Source: Roseateles sp. YR242 (lineage in GTDB: Bacteria; Pseudomonadota; Gammaproteobacteria; Burkholderiales; Burkholderiaceae_C). From it: 64,000 nucleotides of DNA. The position numbers and the translations under genes were made by a program. Positions 29,137-37,742 of this stretch are shown piece after piece. The notes below the pieces were generated by a model. It had not been told where the DNA came from and ran no database searches. It saw only the letters and a list, made by a program, of their open reading frames with translations. The stretch spans positions 248,001 through 312,000 of the forward strand of contig NZ_FOAV01000001.1 in NCBI RefSeq assembly GCF_900109745.1, read 5' to 3'. Every line of letters starts with the position of its first letter. Positions within the stretch are counted from its first letter, which is position 1.

Positions 29137-30768
29137 GTGGCCGCAGAACCTACCCCCGCCCCGCTCAGTCGAACCTACGCCTTCGGCCCTTTCAAGCTCA
29201 TTCCCGCGCAGCATCTGCTGCTGGAGGGAGACACCCCCGTTCGCCTGGGCGCTCGCGCGCTGGCGCTGCTGGTGCTGGTGGTGGAACGGGCAGGAGAACT
29301 TGTTTCCAAGCAGGAGATCCTGGAACGCGCCTGGCCCCACACCGTGGTGGTGGAGAGCAACATCAAGGTGGCCGTGGCCACCCTTCGGCGGGCCCTGAAA
29401 GACGGCCAGGACGGGCAGCGCTATCTCGTCAATGTGTCGGGTCGCGGCTACCAGTTCGTCGCACCAGTCACCTGCGCCGACAGCGACCCTCCAGTGGCCA
29501 CAGTGCTTCCAGGACGCGCCCACCACCTTCCCGTTCCTGCCCACAACATTGTGGGCCGGCAACGCTCGATCCAGTCCATCAGCACGCTCTTCGAGACACA
29601 GCGGCTGGTCACCATCGTGGGTGAAGGCGGCATGGGCAAGACGACGGTCGCCATCGCCGTGGCGCGGCAGCTCTCGCACGAGACACCCGATGCCGTGCGC
29701 TTCGTTGATCTCTCCACACTGGTCGATGCGGGTTCCGTTGCCATGGCGCTGGCCACCGAGTTGGGCCTGCAAAACGATTCAGAAGGCGTGACCGCCACAC
29801 TCATGAGCGCGCTCACCCATCAGCCCTTGCTCTTGGTGCTGGACAGCTGCGAGCATGTGCTGCAACCCACCGCGGAGCTGGTCAGCCGAATCCTCTGCGA
29901 GGCGCCTGGCGTGCGCATCCTGGCCACCTCCAGGGAACCATTGCGAACGCCCGGTGAATCACTTCACCGCCTTCCACCCCTGCGCAGCCCGCCAGCTGGC
30001 AGTGATCTCTCCGCAAAAGAGGCGCTTGCCTTCTCGGCGGTGCAGCTCTTTGTGGAACGCGCGGCCGCTTCGAATGAGCATTTCCGCTTCGAGGACAAAG
30101 ACGCGCCGCTGGTCAGCGCCATCTGCAGAAAGCTCGACGGCGTGGCGCTCGCCATCGAATTGGCGGCGACTCATGCGGACGCCTTCTCATTGCGGGACCT
30201 TTCGACACTGCTGGACGACAGCAGGCGCGTGCTGGCGCTGGAGCGCCGCGGTGCATTTCCGCGCCACGCCAGCCTGGCCGCTACGATGGACTGGAGCTAT
30301 CGATTGCTGCCGGACAACGAGCGCACGCTCCTTCGCCGGCTGTCGGTGTTTGATGGCGTCTTCTCGCTGTCGTCCGCCATGGCCGTGGCGGGGCCCGGCC
30401 AGGACACGGTGAAGGCCCTGCATGGTCTTGTCTCAAGATCCATGGTGGCGGTCGAATGGAACGCCCAATCACCTGGTTATCGGCTCCTTGACACCACCCG
30501 GGCCTATGCCGCCACCAAGCTGCAGGAGGCCGGGGAGGAAAGAGACCTGCGTCGGCGTCACGCCCTGCATCTGGTGGAGCGAATGACACAGGCCAAGATG
30601 GAATCCGTCGGGTCGGCCGATGGCGAATGCATCGACGACCACGACGCCATGATCGATGACGTGCGGGCGGCCTTGGCCTGGGCATTGGAGAGCGGAGACA
30701 CCGAACTCGCCACGGCGCTGACGGTGGCCGCAACGCCACTGTGCCAACCCAGAATTAACGATGTTTAA
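29137..30768 (+). CDS. Winged-helix regulator with STAND-type ATPase, C-terminally truncated
   Basis: A 543-residue protein starting at a GTG. Residues 10-105 are an OmpR/CadC-type DNA-binding domain (YAFGPFKLIPAQHLLLEGD, LVSKQEILERAWP, YLVNVSGRGYQF). An AAA/NB-ARC-like ATPase follows with the P-loop VGEGGMGKTTVA near residue 165 and LLLVLDSCEHV as the Walker B region. Family members usually run to about 900 residues with a helical repeat domain after this point. Here the frame ends at ALTVAATPLCQPRINDV, where a LWFQLS-type continuation would be expected. The loss of the C-terminal third may make it inactive or constitutive. A family palindrome lies 50 bases downstream. Confidence 0.85.
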   Translation: MAAEPTPAPLSRTYAFGPFKLIPAQHLLLEGDTPVRLGARALALLVLVVERAGELVSKQEILERAWPHTVVVESNIKVAVATLRRALKDGQDGQRYLVNVSGRGYQFVAPVTCADSDPPVATVLPGRAHHLPVPAHNIVGRQRSIQSISTLFETQRLVTIVGEGGMGKTTVAIAVARQLSHETPDAVRFVDLSTLVDAGSVAMALATELGLQNDSEGVTATLMSALTHQPLLLVLDSCEHVLQPTAELVSRILCEAPGVRILATSREPLRTPGESLHRLPPLRSPPAGSDLSAKEALAFSAVQLFVERAAASNEHFRFEDKDAPLVSAICRKLDGVALAIELAATHADAFSLRDLSTLLDDSRRVLALERRGAFPRHASLAATMDWSYRLLPDNERTLLRRLSVFDGVFSLSSAMAVAGPGQDTVKALHGLVSRSMVAVEWNAQSPGYRLLDTTRAYAATKLQEAGEERDLRRRHALHLVERMTQAKMESVGSADGECIDDHDAMIDDVRAALAWALESGDTELATALTVAATPLCQPRINDV

Positions 30769-30817
30769 CCGCACGGCTGGGGGCCACCCGCAGCGGTATG
30801 CCTACATTCAATGGCTT

Positions 30818-30892
30818 GGCAACCTCTGCATAACGCCTCGCAGCCGAGGTGACCCCGCCGCCTCGGTTCGCGGGAGTGATGCAGAGCGTCCC
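30818..30892. repeat. Dispersed palindrome family, copy D (full)
   Basis: A long imperfect inverted repeat. Arms are CTCTGCAT (30824-30831) with ATGCAGAG (30879-30886), and CCGAGG (30844-30849) with CCTCGG (30861-30866), plus partly matched bases between them. It lies between the truncated regulator and the S9 peptidase. Confidence 0.85.
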
Positions 30893-30942
30893 AGGGACGC
30901 CTTTCGGGGCGCCTGCGAATCTGTCTGGTATGAGGTCGGTGA

Positions 30943-33207
30943 ATGAAGTTTGAGACTCTGAGCATGTTGTTGGGCATGGGCATCATGCTCACGGCCGGTT
31001 CCGATGTGCACGCACAAAGCGAGGTCCTGACACCTCGCGCCCTCGCAGAAATTGAACGGCTGGGTGCACCCGCCCTCTCCCGCGATGGGCAGACGGCGGC
31101 CTACACCGTGACGGGCGAGCGATTGGCGTCCAGCGAGACCACGAGCAAGTCCACCAGCGAGCCCAACAACAAGGGCAACGGCAAGACCAGCGCCAAACTC
31201 TGGCTGGCGCCCAGCGCCGACCTCCAATCGGCCACTCTGCTCGTCCAGACCGATCAGGCCATCAGCCAGTTGAGCTGGTCCGAAGACGGGAAAAGCGTCT
31301 ATTACGTGAGTCCCGCATCGGGGCGGGCTCAGCTCTGGAACGTCGGTGTCGACGCGACCGCGCCTCGCCAGGTCACCCACTATCCCCTGGGCGTGCTGGC
31401 GTATCGCCTGGTTGACCATGACCGCCTGTTGATCACCGCTCACGACGCGTTTGCGGATTGTGCAGACCTGGCCTGCAACCAGGCTCGCCTCGATCAGGAA
31501 GAGGCCCGCAAGCGCGACCGGGCACCCGCAGAAAGCGGTCTGATGTACCGGGACGGAGAAGCCCCCCGCTATCTCGACGGCTATATCGACAACCGGTTCG
31601 TGAACCTGTTCCAGGCTCGCCTTTCCGGCAAAGAGGTGCTGGGCAATGCCACGGCCATCGTGCAGGGCTATCGGTACGACATTGCCGAGCGCAACTTCCT
31701 GCCGCAGATCGACTTCAGCGTCTCACCGGACGGGCATGCCCTGTATGCAGGCCTGCGGCCGTCCGGATCCAACCAGGGAGACGAGCTGCCGAAGACGATC
31801 TATCGGGCGGCGCTGGAAGCTGGGCCGTCGAGCGCTGGCAACCAGTATGGCGCGTGGATCTCCGACCCAGCCCGGTCGGTCTACAGGCCGCGAATCTCCC
31901 CGGACGGGCGACGGCTCGCCTACCTGAGAGCAGAAGGGAGTGAGCACACGGCACCACGCATCACGATCTGGGTGCGTGACCTGGCGACCGACCAGGACCG
32001 CCAGGTCGCCGCGGGGCTGGATGTCCTCGTGAGTGAACTCGAATGGTCATCAGGTGGCGACAGCCTTTACGCGATGGGACCTGAAGGCACCCACCTCCGC
32101 TTGTTCAAGATTCCATTGAATGACGCTGGCAGCAGTGCCGGTGACGGTGCCGGTGCCACCGCCACTGCCGACGCCAATGCCATTGCCGGCGCCAAGGTTC
32201 CCGCCGACGCGCGCGCATTTGCAGCAGTCCCCAGCAGTGGATCGGTGCTCCAGTGGAGCAGCCAGGGCGGCAGACTCGCATTGCTGGAGAGTCATCTACA
32301 GCAGCCTCCAGAGGTGTCGGTGGTCGAGGAAGGGCCTGCGGGAAGGCGGCTGTCGAGCACCTCATCGGCCACGGCGCAGGTCGCTCCGTATGCGCTCGGA
32401 GAGGTCTCCACCTTCCGTTTCAAGGGCTGGAACCGAGACACGGTCGAAGGCATGCTGATGAAGCCGGCGCGTTTCGATCCTGCCCGGCGTTACCCGGTGG
32501 TGCTCCTGCTGCACGGCGGCCCGAACGGCCACTTCTCGGATGCCTGGAGCGCCGGCATGCTGGCTCCGCAGCTGTTGGCCGCACGCGGCTATGCGGTGGT
32601 CATGATCAATCCGCACGGATCAGCGGGCTACGGCACAGCCTTTGGACGAGCCGTGCTGCGTCATTGGGACGATCGACCGCTGGAGGACTTCAAGGCAGGT
32701 TGGGCGCACGCGTTGGCGGCCTTCCCCTTTCTGGACCCGGCGCGTGCCTGCGCGGTGGGCGGCTCGTACGGAGGCTACCTCACCTTGCTGTTTGCGGGCC
32801 GATGGAAGGCCCCGTGGAAGTGCTACGTCAATGGGCAAGGGATCTTCGACGTTCGCAGCTTCTTCTACGCGAATGACATCACACGCTACGACCAGTTGTC
32901 GTTCGGCCAGGAACCCTGGGCGGCCGCCGATCTGGAGCGGCAGAACCCCGCACGCGACGTTGGCCAATGGACCCAGCCCATCTTCACGATTGCCGGCGGC
33001 CGGGACTATCGGGTGCCCATTGAGCAGACCCTCGGGGCCTACAAGGCTTCCGCGCTGAGGAAAGTTCCGTCCCAGTTGCTGCTCTTTCCGGACGAAAGCC
33101 ACGGTCAATTCAACCTGCCCAATCGGATCCGAACCATGGACGAGGTGTTGAGCTGGCTGGATCGCTGGACGGCGCCGGGCGGCCAGGCGGAGGCTCGCGT
33201 TCGGTGA
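30943..33207 (+). CDS. Secreted S9 family peptidase (prolyl oligopeptidase type)
   Basis: A 754-residue protein with an N-terminal signal peptide (GIMLTAGSDVHAQ), so probably periplasmic. The first 500 residues are a beta-propeller with repeated SPDG-like blades; an Ala/Gly-rich insert near residue 400 is of low complexity. The C-terminal hydrolase has the nucleophile in GGSYGGY near residue 608, the Asp in GGRDYRVP near 687 and the His in DESHGQF near 722. LLHGGPNGHFSDAW is also typical. These enzymes remove dipeptides or cut short peptides. GAGGT lies 7 bases before the ATG. Its neighbours suggest it processes peptides brought in by the TonB receptor. Confidence 0.92.
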   Translation: MKFETLSMLLGMGIMLTAGSDVHAQSEVLTPRALAEIERLGAPALSRDGQTAAYTVTGERLASSETTSKSTSEPNNKGNGKTSAKLWLAPSADLQSATLLVQTDQAISQLSWSEDGKSVYYVSPASGRAQLWNVGVDATAPRQVTHYPLGVLAYRLVDHDRLLITAHDAFADCADLACNQARLDQEEARKRDRAPAESGLMYRDGEAPRYLDGYIDNRFVNLFQARLSGKEVLGNATAIVQGYRYDIAERNFLPQIDFSVSPDGHALYAGLRPSGSNQGDELPKTIYRAALEAGPSSAGNQYGAWISDPARSVYRPRISPDGRRLAYLRAEGSEHTAPRITIWVRDLATDQDRQVAAGLDVLVSELEWSSGGDSLYAMGPEGTHLRLFKIPLNDAGSSAGDGAGATATADANAIAGAKVPADARAFAAVPSSGSVLQWSSQGGRLALLESHLQQPPEVSVVEEGPAGRRLSSTSSATAQVAPYALGEVSTFRFKGWNRDTVEGMLMKPARFDPARRYPVVLLLHGGPNGHFSDAWSAGMLAPQLLAARGYAVVMINPHGSAGYGTAFGRAVLRHWDDRPLEDFKAGWAHALAAFPFLDPARACAVGGSYGGYLTLLFAGRWKAPWKCYVNGQGIFDVRSFFYANDITRYDQLSFGQEPWAAADLERQNPARDVGQWTQPIFTIAGGRDYRVPIEQTLGAYKASALRKVPSQLLLFPDESHGQFNLPNRIRTMDEVLSWLDRWTAPGGQAEARVR

Positions 33208-33246
33208 GTGAGCCCCGCAGGGTCTTCACGCCTGCGCAGCACCCAC

Positions 33247-33277
33247 AAAAAAGCCGGGGCGTGCCCCGGCTTTTTGC
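33247..33277. terminator. Bidirectional intrinsic terminator
   Basis: AAGCCGGGGC pairs with GCCCCGGCTT around a 2-base centre, flanked by A-runs on the left and T-runs on the right. It lies between the convergent S9 peptidase and PEP-CTERM genes and can serve both. Confidence 0.9.
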
Positions 33278-33320
33278 TTCCCGCCGATCACCGACCGGCA
33301 GGCAGATCGATCCAAGCCGA

Positions 33321-33884
33321 TCAGGCTTGCTTGCGACGACGAGCGACGCCAACAGCCACCAGGGCCAGGCCGGCCAGGGCCAGGCTGCCGGGTTCCGGAA
33401 CCTTGGACGAGAAGGTCAGGTTGTCGATGGCCACGTTGCCGGTTTGGATGATCTCGAAACGGGCGATGTTGGTGGCGGTGCTCACGCTCAGGGTGAACCA
33501 GCTGGCGCCAGAGCCATAAACCGAAGCCAGCAGGTTGTTGGCGCTGTCGTAGACATTCAGCACGGCGGTATCCGAGTCGTAACCTTCGTCGCCCACCAGC
33601 ATCGACAGGGTGTTCACCGCGGTCGTGAAGTAACCGGTGATGTTGCCCCAGGTGGAGGTGCCGAACGAGTAGTGGCCCGAATCCGAGACCGAGGTCGAGT
33701 GCGAATAGGTCTGGTAGGTCGTCTTGGTGCTGAACACCAGGCCTTGGCTGGCGTAGCGGTTGTAGGCCGGGGCGTAGGTGCTGGCCAGGTCTTCGAAGGT
33801 GATGGTGGCAGCGCCGGCCGGCAGGGCAACGGCAATCAGGCCCGCAGTAGCAAGGGCGAGGCGGGCAATCAGACGAGTCAGCAT
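33321..33884 (-). CDS. PEP-CTERM sorting-domain protein
   Basis: A 187-residue exported protein. It starts with a signal peptide (LIAVALPAGAA) and ends with VPEPGSLALAGLALVAVGV then ARRRKQA, the PEP motif, membrane segment and basic tail that exosortase (EpsH/XrtA) cleaves. The middle is rich in Ser, Thr, Gly and Tyr, as usual for these proteins, which are linked to exopolysaccharide and floc or biofilm formation. No exosortase gene lies in the window. A sigma-54-type promoter lies about 40 bases upstream, in keeping with the PrsK/PrsR-RpoN control described for other PEP-CTERM genes. Confidence 0.93.
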   Translation of the reverse strand: MLTRLIARLALATAGLIAVALPAGAATITFEDLASTYAPAYNRYASQGLVFSTKTTYQTYSHSTSVSDSGHYSFGTSTWGNITGYFTTAVNTLSMLVGDEGYDSDTAVLNVYDSANNLLASVYGSGASWFTLSVSTATNIARFEIIQTGNVAIDNLTFSSKVPEPGSLALAGLALVAVGVARRRKQA

Positions 33885-33922
33885 GTGAAATCTTTTCAGG
33901 GAGGTTCTAACACCCTCTTACA

Positions 33923-33938
33923 AGCGAAATGTGTGCCA
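33923..33938 (-). promoter_or_regulatory. Sigma-54-type -24/-12 promoter of the PEP-CTERM gene
   Basis: On the minus strand the sequence is TGGCACACATTTCGCT. It matches the RpoN consensus TGGCAC-N5-TTGC(T/A) at every position except one T, with the exact 10-base spacing between the GG and GC pairs. It lies 39 bases before the ATG of the PEP-CTERM gene. Confidence 0.7.
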
Positions 33939-33964
33939 GCGCACTAAGTCCTTGATTCGCTTAT

Positions 33965-33978
33965 CCCTAAGACTAGGG
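33965..33978. promoter_or_regulatory. Inverted repeat upstream of the sigma-54 promoter
   Basis: CCCTAAGACTAGGG has 5-bp arms around 4 bases and lies about 27 bases upstream of the -24 element. A second inverted pair, ACTGT and ACAGT, lies nearby at about 33991-34012. Either could bind an enhancer-binding protein such as PrsR, by inference. Confidence 0.4.
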
Positions 33979-34089
33979 AGATGATGTCACTGTAAAAAGC
34001 TTCGACAGTCACTTGCGGCGATTCGTGAACTACTCCACGAATGGAAAAACGGTGTGTCGACATTCTTGACATCCGGTCTCCGGGCCCAC

Positions 34090-34112
34090 AAAAACGGGCC
34101 CCGAAGGGCCCG
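34090..34112 (-). terminator. Intrinsic terminator of the tricorn-like gene
   Basis: On the minus strand CGGGCCC-TTCG-GGGCCCG is followed by TTTTT. A 7-bp GC stem with a stable tetraloop and a T-run about 30 bases after the stop codon is a standard terminator. Confidence 0.88.
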
Positions 34113-34141
34113 CCGTGAACGGTTACGCGCTGCAGGAGCGC

Positions 34142-37100
34142 TCAGTTACCCAGGCGCGTGGGCATCGGCGGCGGCTCGCTGCGCTGGATCGGCTTCCAGC
34201 TCTTCAGGCGCTCCAGCACGTTGGCCACGGCGGCCTCCAGCTGCACATCGCGCCCCTGGTTCACCGCCACCGGGTCCAGATCCACATCGATGTCCGGGGA
34301 CACGCCTTCGTTCTCGATGCGCCACTCACCTTCCGGCGTGAAGAAGCGGAAGAACGGCACGACCAGCCGGCCGCCATCGATCAGCGGTGGATTGGACGCA
34401 ATGCCGATCAAGCCACCCCAGGTGCGCTTGCCGATCAACGGACCCAACTGGTTGCGGCGGAACGCGTAGGGCATGAAGTCTCCGCCCGAGCCCGCGTCCT
34501 GGTCGATCAGCATGGTCTTGGGGCCGTAGATGGCACCGCCGGGCGTGTCGTAGATCAGCGCGTCGCGGTCCTTCCAGCTGCCCAGGTAGGGGCGGGCCAG
34601 CACTTCGGTCACGTAGTTGGCCGCTTGCCCGCCGTCGTTGCGGCGGTCATCCATCACCAGACCCTGCTTGTCCACCTGCGCAAAGAACATGCGGTTGAAG
34701 TGCTGGAAGCCCTGCGTGGCCGTATCCGGCATGTACACATAGGCCAGCTTGCCGCCGCTCAGGCGGTCCACCTCCTGCCGGTTGTGCTCCACCCAGTGCC
34801 ACTGCCGCAGCGCGACCTCGCTGGCGACGGGCTCGACTTGCACCTGGCGCGCGCCTTGCCCCTTGGCATCACTGGCCACGGTCAGTTGCACCGGCTTGCC
34901 TACCGTGTTCTCCAGTTGCTGGAACAGGTTGTGGCTGCCGTCCACCGGTTGGCCGTTCACCGCCAGCAGGTAGTCCCCGGCCTTCACGCCCAGGCCAGGC
35001 GCTGCCAGGGGCGCCTTCAGGAAGGGGTTCCAGCGGTCGCCCTGGAAGATCCTGCTGATGCGGTAGTGGCCGCCTTCGAAGCTGAAGTCCGCACCCAGCA
35101 GGCCAATGGCCACACGAGGCTCGGTCAGCACATCACCACCGCCCACCCGGTTGTGGGCCACCTGCAACTCACCAATCATGTCCACCAGCAGGTCGTTGAG
35201 GTCTTCACGACGCTGCACGTGCGCCACCAGCGGCAGATAACGCTGGTACACCGCCGCCCAGTCCAGCCCGTGGAGCTGGGGGTCGTAGAAGAACTCTTTC
35301 TCCATCCACCAGGTCTCGTTGAAGATCTGGCGCCATTCCGCGCGGGGGTCGATGCGTACGCGCAGGCCGGAGACGTCCACGGGCTTGGCATCGATCTTCT
35401 CGCGTGCATCTGCCACTTCCAGGCGGCCGCCGCCCAGGTCGAAGAGGATCCTCTTGCCGTCGGCGCTCATGGCGTAGTCACGCACGCCGGTCTTCACGAG
35501 CTTGGCGGTCTTCTCGTCGAAATCGAAGCGGTAGAGCTCACCCTGGTCGCGGCCTTCGGCCGCGGGCGCCTCGATGCTCACACCGGGCTGGCGCCGCTCG
35601 ATATAGAACAGGGCACCGTCCGACGCCACGCCCAGGTGGTCGTAACGGGCCAGGGCCACCGGCAGGCCGATGATGCGGTCCTGGATGCCGGCAAAGTCAA
35701 TGCGCACTGGCTTGGGCTTGCCATCCTTCTTGTCAGCGTCCTTCGGATCCTTGGGGTCGGCCGGCTTGCCCCTGGCGTCGCCCTTGCTGTCGCTGCGCTT
35801 ATCGTCCTTGCTGTCCTTGTCCTTGCCGTCCTTGCTGTCCTTGGCGTCGCCCTCCTCGGCATCCGCCTTCCTGCCCTTGCCCTCTTCGTCCCCCGCCTTG
35901 GGCAGCAATGGCGACTTGCCATCCGCCCGCAGCACGGCGCCAAACAGGCCCAGGCGCAACGAGCGCTCCTGGGTGGACATGTCCAGGCCCACCTGTGTCG
36001 GGCCGGAGTTGATGGACGCAGCAAAGTACAGCACGTCACCCTTGCCGGAGAACACCGGCAGTTCCGCATGGCTCAAGCCATCAGTGAGCGTGTGCTGTTG
36101 CCCGGTCTGCAGGTCATGGACGCGGATCTGGCTGAAATGATTGCGGCCGGTGACCGTGTAGGCCAGCCAGCGGCTGTCCGGCGAGAAGCTCACATCAAAG
36201 CCCTGGCGGCGCAGGCTGTGGTCGATCTTCTGCAACTGGCCGGACTGCGGGCCCGAGAGCGGCAGTTGGAAGAGGTTGAGATGGTTGTCCTGCAGCACCA
36301 GGCGGGCGCCGTCGGGCGACCAGTCCAGCAGCTTGTAGTAACCCGTCTCCGGCAGCAGGATCTTGCGCGCGGCCTTGCCTGCGGCCTGCTCGCCCAGTTG
36401 GTCACGCAGCACCACCTCGTGGCGCATGCCGGGCGCGTCGGAGATGTAGGCCACCTGCTGGCCGTCCGGGCTCCAGAGCGCGTCCTGCTCCCGCACGCCG
36501 GACGTCTGGGTGAGGTTGCGCACCACGCCGTCCTTCACCGGCACCGTGAAGACCTCACCACGCGCGCTCACCAGCACGCGCTTGCCTGTGGCGGAAAGCG
36601 CTACGCTGGTGATGGTGCGGGCGGCATCCTTCCACTGCACACGCGCCTGGGCGCTCGGCTCGGAGAGGGGCACGCGCAGGGTCTGGGGCGTGCTGCCGTC
36701 CAGGCCGATCTCCTTGATCCGGCCACCCACCTCATAGACGATGCGACCGTCCTTGCCGTCGGCCGTCTTCACGTCCCAGACGGTTTCGCGGGTCAGCTGG
36801 CGCAGGGCCTTGGTGCGGGTGTTGTAGGCAAACAGGTTGGCCGCGCCATCATGGCGGTCCGAGATGAAGACCACCTCTTCACCCATCCAGATGGGGTTGC
36901 TGTCGGTGGCATTGACGTGGGGGATCTGCTCCCAGGTCTTGCCCTTGGGGTCGATGATCCAGATCGGCGGTGTGGTGCCGCCGCGGCTTTGGCGCCAGCC
37001 GGAGGCACCGGCGTTGGCGCGGCGGTACGGGCGGTAGGCCAGCAGGCGGCCGTCGGGCGACCAGCTGCCCTCGTAGGCCACGGCCTTCATCACCTGCTGC

Positions 37101-37600
37101 TCGAAGCCGCCCTCCAGCGGCACTTCGTAGAGCTGGTTGCTGCGGTTGTTCAGCACCTCGCGGGGCGAGGCAAACAGCACCCGCTTGCCGTCCGGGCTCC
37201 AGCCCGTGACCTGGTCGGTGGCGCTGTGCCAGGTCAGGCGGCGCGGTTGGCCACCGCCCGTGGGCACCACGTAGACATCGGTGTTGCCGTCATAGGCTGC
37301 GGAATAGGCGATCCACTGGCCATCGGGCGAAAAGTGCGGAGAAAACTCCGACGACACCCGGGCGGCCAGCTGGCGCGGCTGAGTGCCGTCTCGATTGGCC
37401 AGCCACAGGGCACCGCCGTACACAAATGCCAGGTGGCGCGTAGAGATGGCGGGCTGGCGGAGCAGCAGGGTGCCGGCATCGGCATTGGCACCGGCGGAAG
37501 CCGGCGCCGTGGACTGCGCCAGCGCCGGGGTGGTCGCTGCGATGCCGGCCGACAGGCTCAGCGCCAGGGCTGCAGCCTGGCTCAGGGAACTCAGTTGCAT
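34142..37600 (-). CDS. Tricorn-like S41 protease with beta-propeller and PDZ domain
   Basis: A 1152-residue exported protein; the signal peptide ends near TTPALAQS. Residues 50-560 contain two beta-propeller regions with many SPDG blades. A 60-residue Lys/Asp/Glu-rich spacer (about 575-640) follows, then a third propeller-like part, the C1 domain (ETWWMEKEFFYDP), a PDZ domain (GLGVKAGDYLLAVNG near 920) and an S41 protease domain. The catalytic Ser is in DQDAGSGGDF and RRNDGGQ is conserved. Family members degrade peptides released by other proteases. I chose the ATG at 37600 because it starts a normal signal peptide. The charged spacer is unusually long. Confidence 0.93.
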   Translation of the reverse strand: MQLSSLSQAAALALSLSAGIAATTPALAQSTAPASAGANADAGTLLLRQPAISTRHLAFVYGGALWLANRDGTQPRQLAARVSSEFSPHFSPDGQWIAYSAAYDGNTDVYVVPTGGGQPRRLTWHSATDQVTGWSPDGKRVLFASPREVLNNRSNQLYEVPLEGGFEQQVMKAVAYEGSWSPDGRLLAYRPYRRANAGASGWRQSRGGTTPPIWIIDPKGKTWEQIPHVNATDSNPIWMGEEVVFISDRHDGAANLFAYNTRTKALRQLTRETVWDVKTADGKDGRIVYEVGGRIKEIGLDGSTPQTLRVPLSEPSAQARVQWKDAARTITSVALSATGKRVLVSARGEVFTVPVKDGVVRNLTQTSGVREQDALWSPDGQQVAYISDAPGMRHEVVLRDQLGEQAAGKAARKILLPETGYYKLLDWSPDGARLVLQDNHLNLFQLPLSGPQSGQLQKIDHSLRRQGFDVSFSPDSRWLAYTVTGRNHFSQIRVHDLQTGQQHTLTDGLSHAELPVFSGKGDVLYFAASINSGPTQVGLDMSTQERSLRLGLFGAVLRADGKSPLLPKAGDEEGKGRKADAEEGDAKDSKDGKDKDSKDDKRSDSKGDARGKPADPKDPKDADKKDGKPKPVRIDFAGIQDRIIGLPVALARYDHLGVASDGALFYIERRQPGVSIEAPAAEGRDQGELYRFDFDEKTAKLVKTGVRDYAMSADGKRILFDLGGGRLEVADAREKIDAKPVDVSGLRVRIDPRAEWRQIFNETWWMEKEFFYDPQLHGLDWAAVYQRYLPLVAHVQRREDLNDLLVDMIGELQVAHNRVGGGDVLTEPRVAIGLLGADFSFEGGHYRISRIFQGDRWNPFLKAPLAAPGLGVKAGDYLLAVNGQPVDGSHNLFQQLENTVGKPVQLTVASDAKGQGARQVQVEPVASEVALRQWHWVEHNRQEVDRLSGGKLAYVYMPDTATQGFQHFNRMFFAQVDKQGLVMDDRRNDGGQAANYVTEVLARPYLGSWKDRDALIYDTPGGAIYGPKTMLIDQDAGSGGDFMPYAFRRNQLGPLIGKRTWGGLIGIASNPPLIDGGRLVVPFFRFFTPEGEWRIENEGVSPDIDVDLDPVAVNQGRDVQLEAAVANVLERLKSWKPIQRSEPPPMPTRLGN

Positions 37601-37742
37601 GAGGTGTTTGTGAACGGTTGGAATCAGCGGGGCAGGATAGCGGGCCTGCCCAACGATGCCGAAGCTCACCCCTGCCGATTTGAGGCGCAGGCGCTCAGTG
37701 CTTTCCCGGGGGAACGGGGCCGAATGGCGCCCGGTGGTGGCG

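Noticed and set aside
30761-30946. Open frame of 61 codons between the truncated regulator and the S9 peptidase
   Set aside because: It is largely made of the palindrome copy D, has no ribosome site and runs into the real start of the S9 gene.
26000-33207. Lasso-peptide biosynthesis cluster
   Set aside because: Receptor and S9 peptidase fit, but no precursor peptide, cysteine protease or asparagine-synthetase-like cyclase gene is present.
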